A DNA stretch of 64,000 bases from Echinometra lucunter (lineage: Eukaryota; Echinodermata; Echinoidea; Camarodonta; Echinometridae): positions 12,448,446-12,512,445 of the forward strand of contig CM057153.1 in NCBI GenBank assembly GCA_029962745.1. Reading direction: 5' to 3'. Positions 24,549 through 37,100 of the stretch are shown piece by piece. The notes beneath the pieces were generated by a model. It saw only the letters and a program-made list of their open reading frames with translations, ran no database searches and was not told where the DNA came from. The position numbers and the translations under genes were made by a program. The first letter of the stretch is position 1, and every line of letters starts with the position of its first letter.

Positions 24549-26819
24549 GAGATTTGGTGAATAGGATACAGTTCTGCGTGCGGACCTTTCCATGATGGAT
24601 TTTTAGGTACATTAATTAATGATGAATTATTATTAAATCCACCTTGGTATGGTCTGTTGAACAACTACACGTTTTGTTTTGCTCTGTCATGTTGTACATG
24701 GTTTCTAAGGAATTTAAGATTTCTCGGTAAACATTTCGCATCATATCTGATCCGGAAATGTTACCCGTTCGATCGGTGATAGCGGAAACTCGGACTGCAT
24801 CAATCATTGTCAATAATGACAGAGTGCATCTCTTCGAGAACAGCAAGGACATTGACATCGAGCTTCAGACGGAGATCTGTGTACACATTTTGCCGGAAAT
24901 GAAGAGCGCCAACTACCGGTTAAACATGGGTGGGCTCATTAGTTATTGCTATGGCAACCACTCTTGGCCAATGAGGAGCCTAGTCTGAATTTTTCAGCGC
25001 GCAAATCCCCAAGTAATCCTCCTCGCTTCTCATGGGACTTTATCAAGGATATGATATTAATACAAACTCATTACTACACGATCTGCAACGCTTGTATTAG
25101 TTTTACATACCCTTTCTCACTCCCGCGTCTGTTCTACGTTGCAGAGATCTGCCGCCTTAAGAAAAGAGTTTTTGGATTGTAATTGAGTTTTTAAACAAAC
25201 TACAGGCTACGTGCTATGGCTACGTGTTTCACAAGCTTGAATGTAACCGCTTCTTCACGTTTTTAACAACATAGTGTTGAGTTTAAAGCAATAGGAAGAA
25301 ACATACATTCTTTGAACTGATCCTTCGGAAAGATTTTAGATGTGATCTTTGTCTCCTGTTTTGCTGACGTATCCGACTAAACAACACTTCATAAGTATGA
25401 GGAGGACTCGCTGAAATTACCAACGTTGTAAAGTCTTCTGATTGCACCATTCCTTGTAAATGTTTGAATTTTGCACCAAGGAAGTTTGCCCAATAATTTT
25501 GTTGAAGTTCCCAGACTAGGCCGAGCTCCTTTTGTGTCCTGACTTCGCTTTCTCTTGTTCTGCATGACTTTTTTTTTTCTTCTAACTCGTCCTGACAAAG
25601 CGGAATGATTTTGCGGTTTAGTAATCTGGTATCAGCTGACTTCCTCTCCGGGGGTATTCTGTACAGGATTCACAGTAGAATAAACGGTGGACTCGCAATG
25701 CCTTTGATACGACTGAATGTTAAATAACAATGAAACAATGGTATAGGGAATAATATGTAAATGACATGACCCTCTACAAAGTAGCTGCAGAACAACAATC
25801 AACTCGCGCGTTCATTCAGTCATTCGTATAGAGTTCATAATTATGTAACTCTATGGCTATTCGCTACTTTTCGGCTCCAGGCATAATTTTGTTTTATCAT
25901 GCACATTTCAAACACATATGAATCATCGAAATTCCCTTTTCTTAAGGCATCCCCTCTAACATTACCTGGTGCATTGTGAGGGTATTTGGTGTGTCACTTG
26001 CGAAGCTCTTTTTCGGGAAAAAAAGAACATACAGGCCTACGTTTGTACGTTTCACTTTGGTTATCGTTCCTGTTGAATGTTTGCATGAGAATCGTCAAGT
26101 TTTCAACAGGGAGTGGGTGATTCGGAAGTTCAGTCAGTACTTTTGGAAATAGTTCAATCTGTATGGTTGATTGGATACCTTGGAATCTCGCCTGGCACGC
26201 ATAGCTTAGACAGGAAGCTCTGCAACAGCCGAGCCTTCCGTGATAGAAAGCCTGAATCCTTTGGCACGATTTAATTCCTGCCTTTTCCTCTTTCTCTTAT
26301 TCAGAAACAGGGGATCTTTGCCAGCGCAGCCCCCTCCCCTTGTTCGATACAATTACGATAATGTCTTGATTCAACTCGAGTAACTAACTATTCATGTACT
26401 TTCTTGATGCATGCTCGGGTGTGTTTGGTTTTTTTTAAGAAAAAGAAAGGTGCGACATAGAGTTCTTTCAGCCGTGTAAAGTCAAAACAGAACTTCACTA
26501 CCCCGATGACTATAGAGCGTGCGCACAAACTGTCTGTCGTTCATTGTACAAAACTTATCAACAGTATGTGCTCAGTACTAGAAGAAGTGAACATTGTAGC
26601 AATCACCTACAGCTGTTAATTGGAATAACTTCGTCGAGAAAAACCAGGAAGTCTGTTCTTAGGATTATCTTGCCTCATAGGTCCTGATCAGCAATGTTCA
26701 TGTCACACATACTCAGTAGCATGAACTTCTAGCAATCAGGATAATCAAAAGGGAATGATTCCACTTTTCTTTTGGGAAGTTTTATAGTTCTTTTACTGTT
26801 GTTGAGGACGTGATTGACC
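24549..26819. other. Intergenic; one weak coding-like patch at 24616-24988
   Basis: The patch 24616-24988 has open frames on both strands with balanced codons (plus strand reads for example HLFENSKDIDIELQTEICVH), but neither has splice or family support. The rest is unique-looking sequence without a recognised feature. Confidence 0.3.
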
Positions 26820-27193
26820 ATGCCGAACTGGTGGTGTGGGCCGAAGCTCCGGGTTCCGAAATGGATCGCGCCGACCATCGAAGGAGCGAGGACGTCGTTC
26901 CGACGTCGTATGAGCACGTTGAGCAGCCAGGACAGTACTTTTCGTCGTCGTCTTCGTACACTGAGCGAGAACGATTACGGGGCAAGGTTCCGCGACTCGA
27001 TCCGACGCGGTCGTCGGACGATGTCCATGAGAAGCTTGAGTAGGAGTCGAAGTGACTGGACGCTGAGAAGAACGGCTTCGTTCAGGGATTCGTTGCACTT
27101 TCGAAGACGGGATGCGAATTCCTTCAGAAGACGAGATACGTTGAGAAGAAAGCGAACCACTGCTGATATAAGGATTATTCGACGATCATTCTG
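26820..27193 (+). CDS. Arginine-rich first coding exon; possible alternative N-terminus of the EXOC3-like gene
   Basis: ATG at 26820 sits in a strong context (ACCATGC). The frame runs 124 codons plus two bases to a donor (TG|GTAGGT) at 27193; if unspliced it ends at a TAG at 27195. The protein starts MPNWWCGPKL and then becomes extremely basic, with repeated FRRR blocks (residues 27-30, 41-44, 94-97, 102-105), RRxS/T sites (for example RRTAS at 83-87) and an SLSRSRS stretch. The segment is much richer in CG dinucleotides than its surroundings, which supports coding. The donor leaves phase 2, exactly what exon 2 at 37526 requires. A basic amino terminus is known in the relative TNFAIP2 (M-Sec), where it binds phosphoinositides. 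That this exon belongs to the same gene is inference; it may instead be a separate one-exon gene. Confidence 0.5.
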
Positions 27194-28467
27194 GTAGGTA
27201 TGAAACCACGCAGTCCACAACATCAGCATACAGACATGGCTTTACAAAATATTATTGTCAACGCTTATTTTTCTCTATACTTTCAAAATATCAACCACGA
27301 AATGTTATCATTAATTGAATGCCCATATTACCAAAACCTTTGCCATTTGGGCTAAACAAAGAGAATGTGACTATTACATGAATTAGTACTACAAACATTC
27401 CTATAACACTGAAAACACTTGACACGAACGACATTATCATAAATACATTTGTATGTCATGGACTGGAAGAGACATAACATTATCAACTATCGGGAAAAGG
27501 GGGCTTGATAATTTCATTATGTTCTGTTAGTCTGTTAAATGAATTTGTCACTGTAAGTTTAAAGTTGATCATTTTCAAGGAAGGAGATCTTGGCCACTCT
27601 GTCGACGGGGTTAAGCGATTGCGACAACAAAACGAATCATGTACACGAATATTCAAGTACCTTTAAACATTGTGTTATCGTTCAGCCCTACAACACCTTA
27701 TAAACTCATGAATATTCAAATCTCTTTAAACATTGTGCGACGACGCTTGCCGTCACGCTGTCACACTTGGCTTCTTTTGCAAATCCTTTTTTGTTCTCTT
27801 TATGCCGAGTCCACCAACCAAAGCGCTCACAATCTTTTGAGAAATTCCTCATATTTTATGACAAGATTTAGTGTTTTTTCAGTATGGTATGTTTTTACAT
27901 AATAGTTATGTTGATAACTATATGACGGTATAACAAACCTTTTCCAATTTCTGCTATTTTGAAATTGGTATTTCTAGGCTATAATTCATGAAACAAATTA
28001 TGTTCATGAAACAGAAAAATAATAGGTAGCCTTGAGTGCAGGCCATGGATGTAAACATGAAAATGTAATGACGTATTTTGGCGTATCATCGAGGAGCTTA
28101 TTTATCCAGAGAGAACAACACTCCCATGATTGATGTTTCAAAATGCACCCTACCTCTTTTGTCCGGGGATTTTGTGCGGGGATTTTGTGCGGGGATTTTA
28201 CAACTTCAGCCTTTTGATGATTTTATTTTATAAAGAAATTGCGCAGGGTAATAATAATAGCAACAGCTTCAAAATATACTAATTCAAATGATTGTGAAAT
28301 GCAACGCAATATTGGTCCAATGCGGCACCGACAAAACATGGTTTTGAAAAGTGTTGAAGAGGCATGTGTACAGAGAAGACGTTTGCAAACAAAAGTCCTT
28401 GGCTTAACGTCAACGGAAATTTCTTGGAATTTTTGCGATCATTTTTAGTTACACGATTTCCCAAACA
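27194..28467. other. Non-coding, minor repeats
   Basis: A direct repeat (GAATATTCAA ... CTTTAAACATTGTG) occurs at about 27645 and 27710. A triple tandem of a 15-16-base unit around GCGGGGATTTTGT lies at 28160-28200. If the 26.8-kb exon belongs to the downstream gene, this is the start of its long first intron. Confidence 0.45.
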
Positions 28468-28729
28468 ATTCTTGCCCTATTTGGTTAAAGGATTAAGCAA
28501 GTGACAAAAGTGACATTTCCTGTAAAAGAGGAAAATGTATCTATCATTTACACTGATGTCAATGCAATACCATGATGTCTCGCCTAACATATCTCTTAGC
28601 AGGACGAGTGTTCATGCACAAAATTTGGCCTGGCAAAAGGGCGCACTAGGTAAAATAATAAAGTAATAAATATTACTCAAATTTGGTAGATATGTCACTT
28701 GCTTCCTTTTGGAAAAGTAGGGCAGAATT
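28468..28729. mobile_element. Inverted-repeat element, copy 1 (262 bp)
   Basis: The left arm (ATTCTTGCCCTATTTGG, then AAGGATTAAGCAAGTGACA) and the inverted right arm (ATTCTGCCCTACTTTTCC, then AAAAGGAAGCAAGTGACA) pair over about 38 bases. The interior, including CATGATGTCTCGCCTAACAT, occurs in inverted orientation in the copy at 39966-40234. No coding capacity; no clear target duplication. Confidence 0.75.
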
Positions 28730-30064
28730 GTGAGAGATCTGCGGTTTGTTCCGGGAGTTTGTTATCACTTTCCACTCGCATAAAAGGACAAAAATACCGC
28801 ACCTAATCTTTAAGAGCATCTAAATAGTGATTTGAATGTATTTATTGCAAAAAGGAGAAAGTTTAGACCGAATTTCATTCACTATGTCATGACAAACCAC
28901 TTTGCATACATCTTTCATGATTTGCACTGCTCCATGCACCCCCAGTCCTAGTGTCATTTCTAAACGACGCAAATTTTTCAATTCAATTCAAATAAGCTGC
29001 CTTTATAACGTGCTCAGCCTTTGCTTGTAAGCTTCACACTATTCGCTTGAATACATGTCGTGTAGGCACAAATTTGAACTTCAAACCCCAAATAGCTTGA
29101 GTCTATCTTTATACCCAGAAAGCCTTGTGAGCAACCGATATAACCGAGCCAACGTTGCACCTTAGTAATCCGATGCTTGATCTGATTCTTCGGTTTCCGA
29201 TTTTAACCCGTGTTCTCGATCGCGTTTAAATGACTGTGCCATTCGGCAGTCAATCACAAGAAAATACATGTGGGCTGAAGCCCAAAGTAAATACCCGAAT
29301 GTCATGGCTTCATATTCATAATTTTACTTAAACTTCGATTATGATTCCGGAATTATTCAACAAAATCACCAGGATGAGATTAGGATCATTCTAACTGGGA
29401 GGACAAAACCGGAAAGATAAAGAACAAATGGTAAAAAAAAGTAAATGATTAAACGAAAGTATATTAAAGATAGTTGAACGAAAAATTTGCATTTGTATGC
29501 ATGCGGAAGTCGAGTAGATGTGTTTATTTGAAGGCGAAAAGAGAAAATAAAACGATATATTTTATTTTTCTTAATTTAGAAGTCAAGGAAATTGTATAAA
29601 CTGTGTTCATAATTGTTTTAATAAAAGATGACCTTTTAATACTGACTAGAGCTAAGCGGATAAATCTTAAACATACTTCTCTTTTTAATGTTTAACATAC
29701 TTTATTTAGAAAACATATAAATGCATTTTAATTGAAAAGAAAATTATAACAAATACAATTTTGTGAACCTGCATATACTCCTGATGTGTTGCATACAGAA
29801 TATCAGATCATGATATTTCTTTATTTATTGAAATCGTTGACTACCCTGCTATGCTAAGAACTCCTCAAACCAACTCATATATGGATGCTATTCGTGTCAT
29901 TTAAATCATATAATTTTTTCCACGTTATACACTCTAATACATTTTGGAGTAGTATGAAAATTATTGACACATGTACACTGAGAGGCCGGTGTGAGTCAGA
30001 GTGACAGTTGAGTAAAAGCATGACTATATTAGCCTTGATTCTAGGCAAAATTGGTATCTTCCTT
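28730..30064. other. Non-coding, nothing recognised
   Basis: AT-rich unique-looking sequence without exon or repeat boundaries. Confidence 0.4.
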
Positions 30065-30618
30065 TATAAACACAACAAAAAAGTAACTCCCCCCTAATTC
30101 AAAATAGCATAACTTTTTAACGAAAAAGTTTTGAGCAAAATAATTTGGCAAGAGTGTTCCTACACTTATTGACTAACTTCAGTGTGAAAATGAGAATGAT
30201 CCGTCAAGTCATGCATGAGTGAGCAGACATTAAAGGCAAAAATGTCACTTTTCAAAAGTCACAAGAGTCATTTTGGGGGGTCTGTGAAACAAAACTTTGA
30301 CGAATTTGGTTTCTTCCATTGTTTGACCCCGTCATGCCTATCCCTGACACTTTTCATGTTTATCACAGTTGGTTAAATACAATTTTTTGAAGAAAGTGAT
30401 GTTCAGCCCTCCTAAATCTACAAAATCCATTTAGTTTATGGAAAGAATTGGCATCAACCAACATGAATCAGCACATTATGTGAAAATACCGGGTAGTCGT
30501 TTTTCCAGCATTAAACAGTAATTTTTTAACATTTCTTGCTTCATCGTTAAAAATGTTCTCACTCAACCATGACACAATCTCAATAAACATCAGCAGCACT
30601 TAAACAACACCAGAAAAA
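30065..30618. mobile_element. Foldback-type element, copy 1 (about 554 bp, one arm missing)
   Basis: Begins TATAAACACAACAAAAAAGT and contains the arm sequence GTCATGCATGAGTGAGCAGA then TTAAAGGCAAAAATGTCAC (about 30208-30255), followed by an internal segment (about 30280-30618). The internal segment and the arm match the 41013-41674 element, but in the opposite orientation for the interior. The second arm is missing after 30618. Confidence 0.8.
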
Positions 30619-30726
30619 GGTTCTGTCATTCTGCCCCCTTCCCATCCTAATCTTCTTTCTTTCTTTCTCTCTATGTCCCGATACCACTTTCTGACTCTTC
30701 CTTTCCTACTTCATTGGGTGTCATTA

Positions 30727-30980
30727 CACTCTTAAAACAAATCAGTTTAAATGACTGAACGAAAGGGTTAGCTGGATGCAACTTTATTATTCTAGTCATT
30801 TTGGGGGTTTTAAAAATTATTTTTAGTCATTTCTTTACTATTTTCTAGTCATGTTGGACTAGAATACCGTACAGTCAATTCTGACTATAATATAGTAAGA
30901 TATATAACTACAGATATAATTAGTTATACTCAGCTGACCCTTAATCTAGTCAGTTTAATTAATTTGTTTTTTTTATAGTG
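30727..30980. mobile_element. TA-flanked MITE with TAGTCA/TGACTA motifs, 254 bp
   Basis: The left end is CACTCTTAAAACAAATCAGT and the right end in reverse complement is CACTATAAAAAAAACAAATT, with TA flanks at 30725-30726 and 30981-30982. Subterminal blocks AGGGTTAGCTGGATGCAAC and AGGGTCAGCTGAGTATAAC correspond. The interior repeats CTAGTCA in both orientations. Same family as 50854-51084. Confidence 0.8.
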
Positions 30981-31013
30981 TAGGTGTCAGCTCACTCCGA
31001 TTAAGTGGGGGAA

Positions 31014-31140
31014 ATTCTCGTAGCCTGGCAGCCAGGCTAGGCCAGAGTGCTAGACTAAATTTAATCCTTGTCATATCCCTCGTCTGTTCCCATTGGTCTA
31101 AATTTAGCGCATCCTGCCCGTTACCCCGGGCTAAGAGAAT
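31014..31140. mobile_element. Hairpin MITE, 127 bp
   Basis: Ends are ATTCTCGTAGCCTGG and, inverted, ATTCTCTTAGCCCGG, and the bases GAA lie outside both ends. Second-order pairing is present: CTAGACTAAATTTA with the inverse GGTCTAAATTTAG. The perfect palindrome TAGCCTGGCAGCCAGGCTA lies just inside the left end (about 31020-31038). Confidence 0.6.
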
Positions 31141-33466
31141 GAAATCTAGGCTTTAAGCTGTCAAATTACCAAACAAGATCTCTTTTTTGTGTGTGTCTTT
31201 GAAGTATTATTCAGTGAAGAGATTTGGTTACAGACCGAGTGAAACAAAGCGATTTTCAGAATGTATTCGGTTTCAAATACGTACAGCTGTTAACAGTGGT
31301 GCTTATGACTATTGCAAATTAATTTGTAACGTGCCATTGTTAACACTTTCACATGACTTTGACCACAGTCATGAATGATAAATGGGAGAGGGAGAGAAAG
31401 AGGTTATTTTTATAGGAATTAAATAAATTGGGCCTACAGAAACATCTAGCACCGTCTTTTTATCTGCAATATAATGCATTATCACTATCAACATGGCTAT
31501 TATTATTATCATTATCATCATCATTTTTATCATTATTGTAAATGTTATCATTATTATTATTGTCATCGCCATGATCCATGATCATCATTATCATATTATC
31601 GTAATAATTATTTTTGTACACAAATATGCTCAGAATATTTCCTTATTGATAAAATACAATTTAACTATTTTTGGTCATGTTTATAATCTTCATCACATTT
31701 TTGTGTATTCTTATATCTCATTCATTACCAAACTGCCGAAAGTGGAGGGTTTGAGAATTTCGGATAATGGTAGCATTATCTCAGTAGCAGCATAAGACAA
31801 TCTTTTTTTTAAAGTTTTATTGGGTTTTCATGATTTTCTGATAACAAATCACAGATAACTCAAAACAAACAATTTTTTTTTTTAAAGGAAAAAAAGTAAA
31901 TAAAATAAAGCAGCATTACACATTATTAGTATACATCGGAAACAATACAGCATATCTACAAGTAATTAACAAGTAATTAACAAGTAATTATGGCAGTGCA
32001 CTTCGTCTCTTCTACATACTCATCCCCTATAATATAGTAAAGGCAAGTGTGTAGTAGCAGAGGGATAAAATGGGCAATTTTGCTTACTAAGCATGCTAAG
32101 TATGTACAACTAACAAAAATGAAAATGGTCATAAAAATTCGGCTTTCATAGTTACCATGTGAGGTTACAAGTGACATGCACACGTTTTAATGTTGATTAC
32201 AAAGCGTGTTACCTTGTTAGCAAATAATTCATATCGCCAGTGTTTCATATTTCATAGATTTCCTATTCATCTTTAGCAACTGACGGTTGTGGCTTTTCTC
32301 CGTAACTTTCAATATTGTTCCCGGGAAACTGGTGATTTTTCCATGTGTGCCTTCGTGTTGATTAGTTCAGCATGGTCAGTAGTCCCACCCGTGTCATTCT
32401 GTGTGACTCATATGTGTACCAGATATAATCAATGCGACATATTGTTTGCTGTTGTTGTTTTGATGTTATTTTTGTTGTTTTTTCGTCAGCTGTACTGGAT
32501 TCTTTTTAGAATTTTCTTAGTACTCGTAAAGCCTCCTTCTCCATTATTCTTACCTCCATGTGATTGCAGTATGAAAATATCATTACGTAATGTTTCCAAT
32601 TGTCAAAAGGTTAAAGGCATTAATCTGCAGATTTCTATGTGGTTTGAATCTTTGCCAAAGGTATGTCCTTGTGATGATTGTTAATTCCTTTATCACATGG
32701 TACAATAGCTGGCCTTCATCACTTTATCGCGTTATAAGTACTTTCACATTTTGGTCCCTATAAATCGTCATTCATGCTCACGCCTTTGATTTTTCTATGC
32801 GTCATTGTTATGCCTTCTCTTATCTTGTGCATTGCAAGAAAATCACTGTACATTGTTTTCACTTATTATTTGCCCTTTCTAGCAAATTTCAGTCAATAGC
32901 ATACTACTCTCTCTCTCTCTCTCTAGCTATCTATCTATCTTTGGGTTCATAATTTTCTTAGATATTTGGAACTTAATGTACGATTTTTTTTTCATTTTCG
33001 CCCATTTTGTGGCATGAGAATTTTGAATTGACGTAAGAAAAAGATATCGGACGTGATTTGCTTATATACTTTGTAGCATTATTTCACTTTGTTTATTAAC
33101 TATTTTCAGATATGCTGACAATTTCAAACTGCGGCATTCCTTATTCGGCATCTTTACATATCATCTTTCATATCCATGTTATTGATTTTTTTTTTCTGTG
33201 AAATGAGAAATGTTCTTGCTCATCAGATTGAAGTTAATAACATATCAATAAATCTAATATAATCGACAGTCCTGACAGTAACAAACGTCCCTCATAAAGA
33301 GAGAATGAATGAGAAATATTCTTGATCATCAGATTAAGATTATCATGATTATCGTAAAATCAGTATTGACGAAATAGAACAAAAACATATACCGAACAAC
33401 CTTCATAATCATGAATGACGAAAGAAAAATCTGCTCATAGTAATGAACGATGAAGAGAGAGAGAGA

Positions 33467-33514
<48 letters not shown>

Positions 33515-33960
33515 AATGACACGGGAAAAACAGCTTAGAAATGGGAGTAAAGGTGTGTTTCAAAGAAAGACTTGTAAACACGAAGATCATTCCATGAAGT
33601 TAAGAATGTTTCCACAGATCGCGATTGTTTACATACGAGCATGCTCTTTCGTGTTAAACTTCAGCTCTGTGTATAAAGTTAACTTTGATATAAATCAGCG
33701 CTAGCCAGGATGATGAGATAAACATTACCGTATGACGTATAGTCCCCAGTCAAATATGATACATTTTCGGCGTATCAAGACACCGGTATGGAGGGGGGGG
33801 GGGGGGCATCCTCGAATACAAGTCCGAATACAAGACCTAGGAGAGAGTAAAAAGCAAATCCAAATAAAATGATTTGTCTTAGAATAGTGTAAAGCTGCAA
33901 CACCCGATTTATCAAATGAATGATGACAAGTTTGATTAGGGGGGAACATCGTCTACCAAT
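31141..33960. other. Non-coding region upstream of the EXOC3-like promoter
   Basis: Contains ATT/ATC-rich sequence (31494-31610), a CT run and CTAT run (32907-32940), and a GAT trinucleotide array (33465-33513). The open frame at 32289-32684 has hydrophobic stretches but no start context, splice sites or family likeness. A G run lies at 33790-33806. Confidence 0.4.
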
Positions 33961-33963
33961 TGG

Positions 33964-34043
33964 AGGGGCGTGGCACCTCTACCAGTGAAACTTATCACCC
34001 CATTGGCTGGTCCGTCTAAGCAACACCCATTAAATCTATAAAA
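33964..34043 (+). promoter_or_regulatory. Core promoter of the EXOC3-like gene: GC box, CCAAT box, TATA box
   Basis: GGGGCGTGG (33965-33973) is a GC/KLF-type box. CATTGGCTGG near 34001 is an inverted CCAAT box. TATAAAA at 34037-34043 is a TATA box. A start site about 30 bases later (near 34067) gives a leader of about 50 bases to the ATG at 34120. All three elements are in canonical order and spacing, which makes this the best promoter in the window. Functional assignment is inferred from position relative to exon 1. Confidence 0.65.
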
Positions 34044-34119
34044 CAGATCTCGGGCAGGATCACATAAAATCTGTAGAAGTTGGTGGCAGATAATTCAGTT
34101 TTTGTAGTTCTTGCTCAAC

Positions 34120-34175
34120 ATGTTTGCAACTCTCACGAAATGCTTTCGTGGAGTCTCAGATACGAGTTTAGACAG
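34120..34175 (+). CDS. EXOC3-like exon 1 (first coding exon)
   Basis: It encodes MFATLTKCFRGVSDTSLD plus two bases. The ATG has A at -3, lies about 77 bases downstream of the TATA box, and the donor is AG|GTTAGT. Phase 2 matches exon 2, whose first base completes a Ser codon. The peptide is short and amphipathic, with one Cys; no cleavable signal peptide. The call rests on promoter, start context, donor and phase together, not on homology. Confidence 0.68.
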
Positions 34176-37100
34176 GTTAGTTCTTCATTTTTTATTCAGA
34201 GAAGAAAATTGTGTTGGTATTCTGAGTTTATGCTCTTTTATATCACTGCGTTAAATTCATAATAGTTGATGAAATATGCTGATATTTCCGGTAAGGATGA
34301 GACTCTAAAAGGGGATTCATCAGCAGACCAGTCAATAGATTTATTCAAATTTCTTAGCATATCTTCTCTGAGACCCTGTAAACATGGTAAATGTGTAGAT
34401 ACCATCTAGTGCATTCACCTATATGACTGGGTATTATATTTCATTCTTCAGAATGTAGGATGTTTACATTAGTTGTTGCTATGTCGGAACAGCATCCGGG
34501 AAGATTTAGGTCATCACTAGTGACCACTGTAGTGGAAATATGTAGTAAGACTTTTTAAATGTCTTTGTGAACTTGTCTGACGAATGATAGGATACTCCTT
34601 TCATACCGTGACTTTGTGGTCTTGTAGGAATGTTTCTTGTCAAGACTTTCGGATGTGTCCTGCAAAGTTGGTGTCTAGTGGTTAAAGTCACTCTCGTCCA
34701 AACCGACTGATTCAAGTTCAATATACAGGCGTAATATTTTCATAGACATGCTGGGTATGACGATTTGATATGTATTGACGGATCTTTACAGAGGTAACGT
34801 TGAAAGCGCCTTGTCGAATTTTACAGAGTAACTCTGGGATAAGGTAAGATTACAATGTCACGTATTGCACGAAAGAGTTGATATTAGCAGAGATTGAATA
34901 TTATTTTTTTTAAATGGCAACTGGTATTACGTTCATTATATTTCCCACCTTTCTTTACATTTTCGTCAACGATTATACGTTAAAACGCTGATCATACTTA
35001 TATTTTCAAAAATATATTTGGTCTAAGTTTTATGAGTATTTGGCGTTGGCTTTTGTATCACATGTATTTTTAAGAACGTTCTTTAAGTCTGAAAAATAGA
35101 TTTAATCAACACGTTTTCGCTTCGTCATTGGATAATCAACCATAAAGAAGACCTGACATGCATGTCTGTAAGGACGTTGGGGTAGAACTTTAATAAATTC
35201 AATTTCATTTTATACCCGTAGATCAAATCAAGAAAAAGAGACATGCGGCACCCTTGATGAAATTGAAAGAGGTTATTGGTTTATGGATAATTAGTTTCAT
35301 ATCATCAGTTTTTGCATCACCAGTGATGAAAGGCAATCGTAAATTAGAAATTTGCTTCTATTTCATTTGTTGTAATCTTTAACATAAAGTTTCTGCATCG
35401 AAAATCATTACAAATATTTCGAGGAGGTTAGACACTTTTCAGGGGGGTTTGAATGTGCAGAAAAAATGAGGTCTTCACTACATATTCGTAATATTGTTGA
35501 TCTTATAAAACAGACCAAAAAATCGTTTAGATATTTAGGCTCCAGTTATACCAATTTATTGTACCTTCCTGAACAACTATCGTGAGTTTATACGGTTAGT
35601 TTTGATTCGTGTCAAAACGCTGAAAATTGATTGACCTTAATTATGTTAATTAGATGAATGAAGTGAGTGATGACTAGCAACAGTACTCATTTATCTTTAT
35701 CTAATTATCTCAGTTTTGATTTGTCTCCTGAAACCAAATTACCGATATTCTTTGGAGAATTATTCATAACAAACCAAGATTGAAAAGAAAATGAGCTGCA
35801 ACTCTTATAGTTCGTACCGAGTACTTCGTAAAATCGTTGTGACCTTTGTTTTGCTTGAGGTCATCCGTTCTTTAGTATTCAAGATGAAATCCATCAACGA
35901 TTTCATTATATTTATTAGTCTGCATGGATGTCCGTTTGATTTTTAGTCTAGAACCATATTTCATTGCATATTTTGTAAATGTATTTCTCTCGGTTATATC
36001 GTATAACCCTGTTTTAAGTTAACTCTTTGATAGCATGATGTAAATGAGTGAATAATAGGAAAGGATTTTTGTAGTTTGTAGAATAGGATGCAGTAATGCA
36101 TATTATTTGTGCGGGATAATTGTACAAGTAGAATATTCTTAACTGCAATTTAAGTATCCATTTTGCTTCATTGGGAATCAAATCTTTTTAAACATGAACA
36201 AGGGGGGTGTCGTGTGATAATAAGGCCATTTTCAATACTTTAGCAATATACTTTTCCAAGAAGTAAAGCAGGAAGTGCATTATATTTATAAAGTTATATA
36301 AACTTCATACTTTTCCAGAAACTGTCGCTTATACAAAGAAAGTATTGCTTCCAACATGGTCATATTATTGTATTCTTATACACAATACCACCCGTTCCAG
36401 AAAACAGATACCTAATACCGAATAACAAATTATGACGTACCTATATGGTCATTTATTTTGGTCAAAGAGGTTGACCAACTCCCTATAGACCAATTTCACA
36501 ACGCGAGAGGGCAGGAGACTGTTTGACGGTGCTCGAATGTCACAAGAATTGGAGAAAGTTTAAAACTTGGAAGCTAACTGAGTGCGAAATTCACTCGCTT
36601 TTGACTCATGAAGCCTGTTTATGTGAGAAGCCGTACTCCCTACCCAGGTTTTCGTAAGCAGTGCGTAGGAATCCGTCGCCAGTGGGTAAAACTATCAACA
36701 GAAAGGACTCTGAAGTCAAGAAACACTATCATTATGTACTTTGGCGTAAAATTTAATGAGTGAAAACATGACTTTGTAAACAGGGTAAGATTAAGGGCTC
36801 CCGTTTACTACGGCTTCTATGCTGCAATCGACCTTATACTGACAAAACTAAGTTGAAAAACTATCGAAAGTACAAAAATACATCATACATTCATCTGTCG
36901 GATATGGCCATTGTCTTACCTCATGTACCGATGTATCCATGCTTTATTTTATTGATCTAGAATAAAGTAAATGGAACAATATTAGGGCATATCTCATATC
37001 TTACATTCATTTTGTACACAGAGCCAATCGCGGTCAGCGCGATTGCCCACCGCAGCAGTGGCGTCGCCGATAGAGGGCCAAATACATAAACCGGAGGTGA

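Noticed and set aside
32289..32684. 131-codon frame with hydrophobic stretches, possible membrane protein
   Set aside because: No family likeness, no promoter or splice context, and codon use like the AT-rich background.
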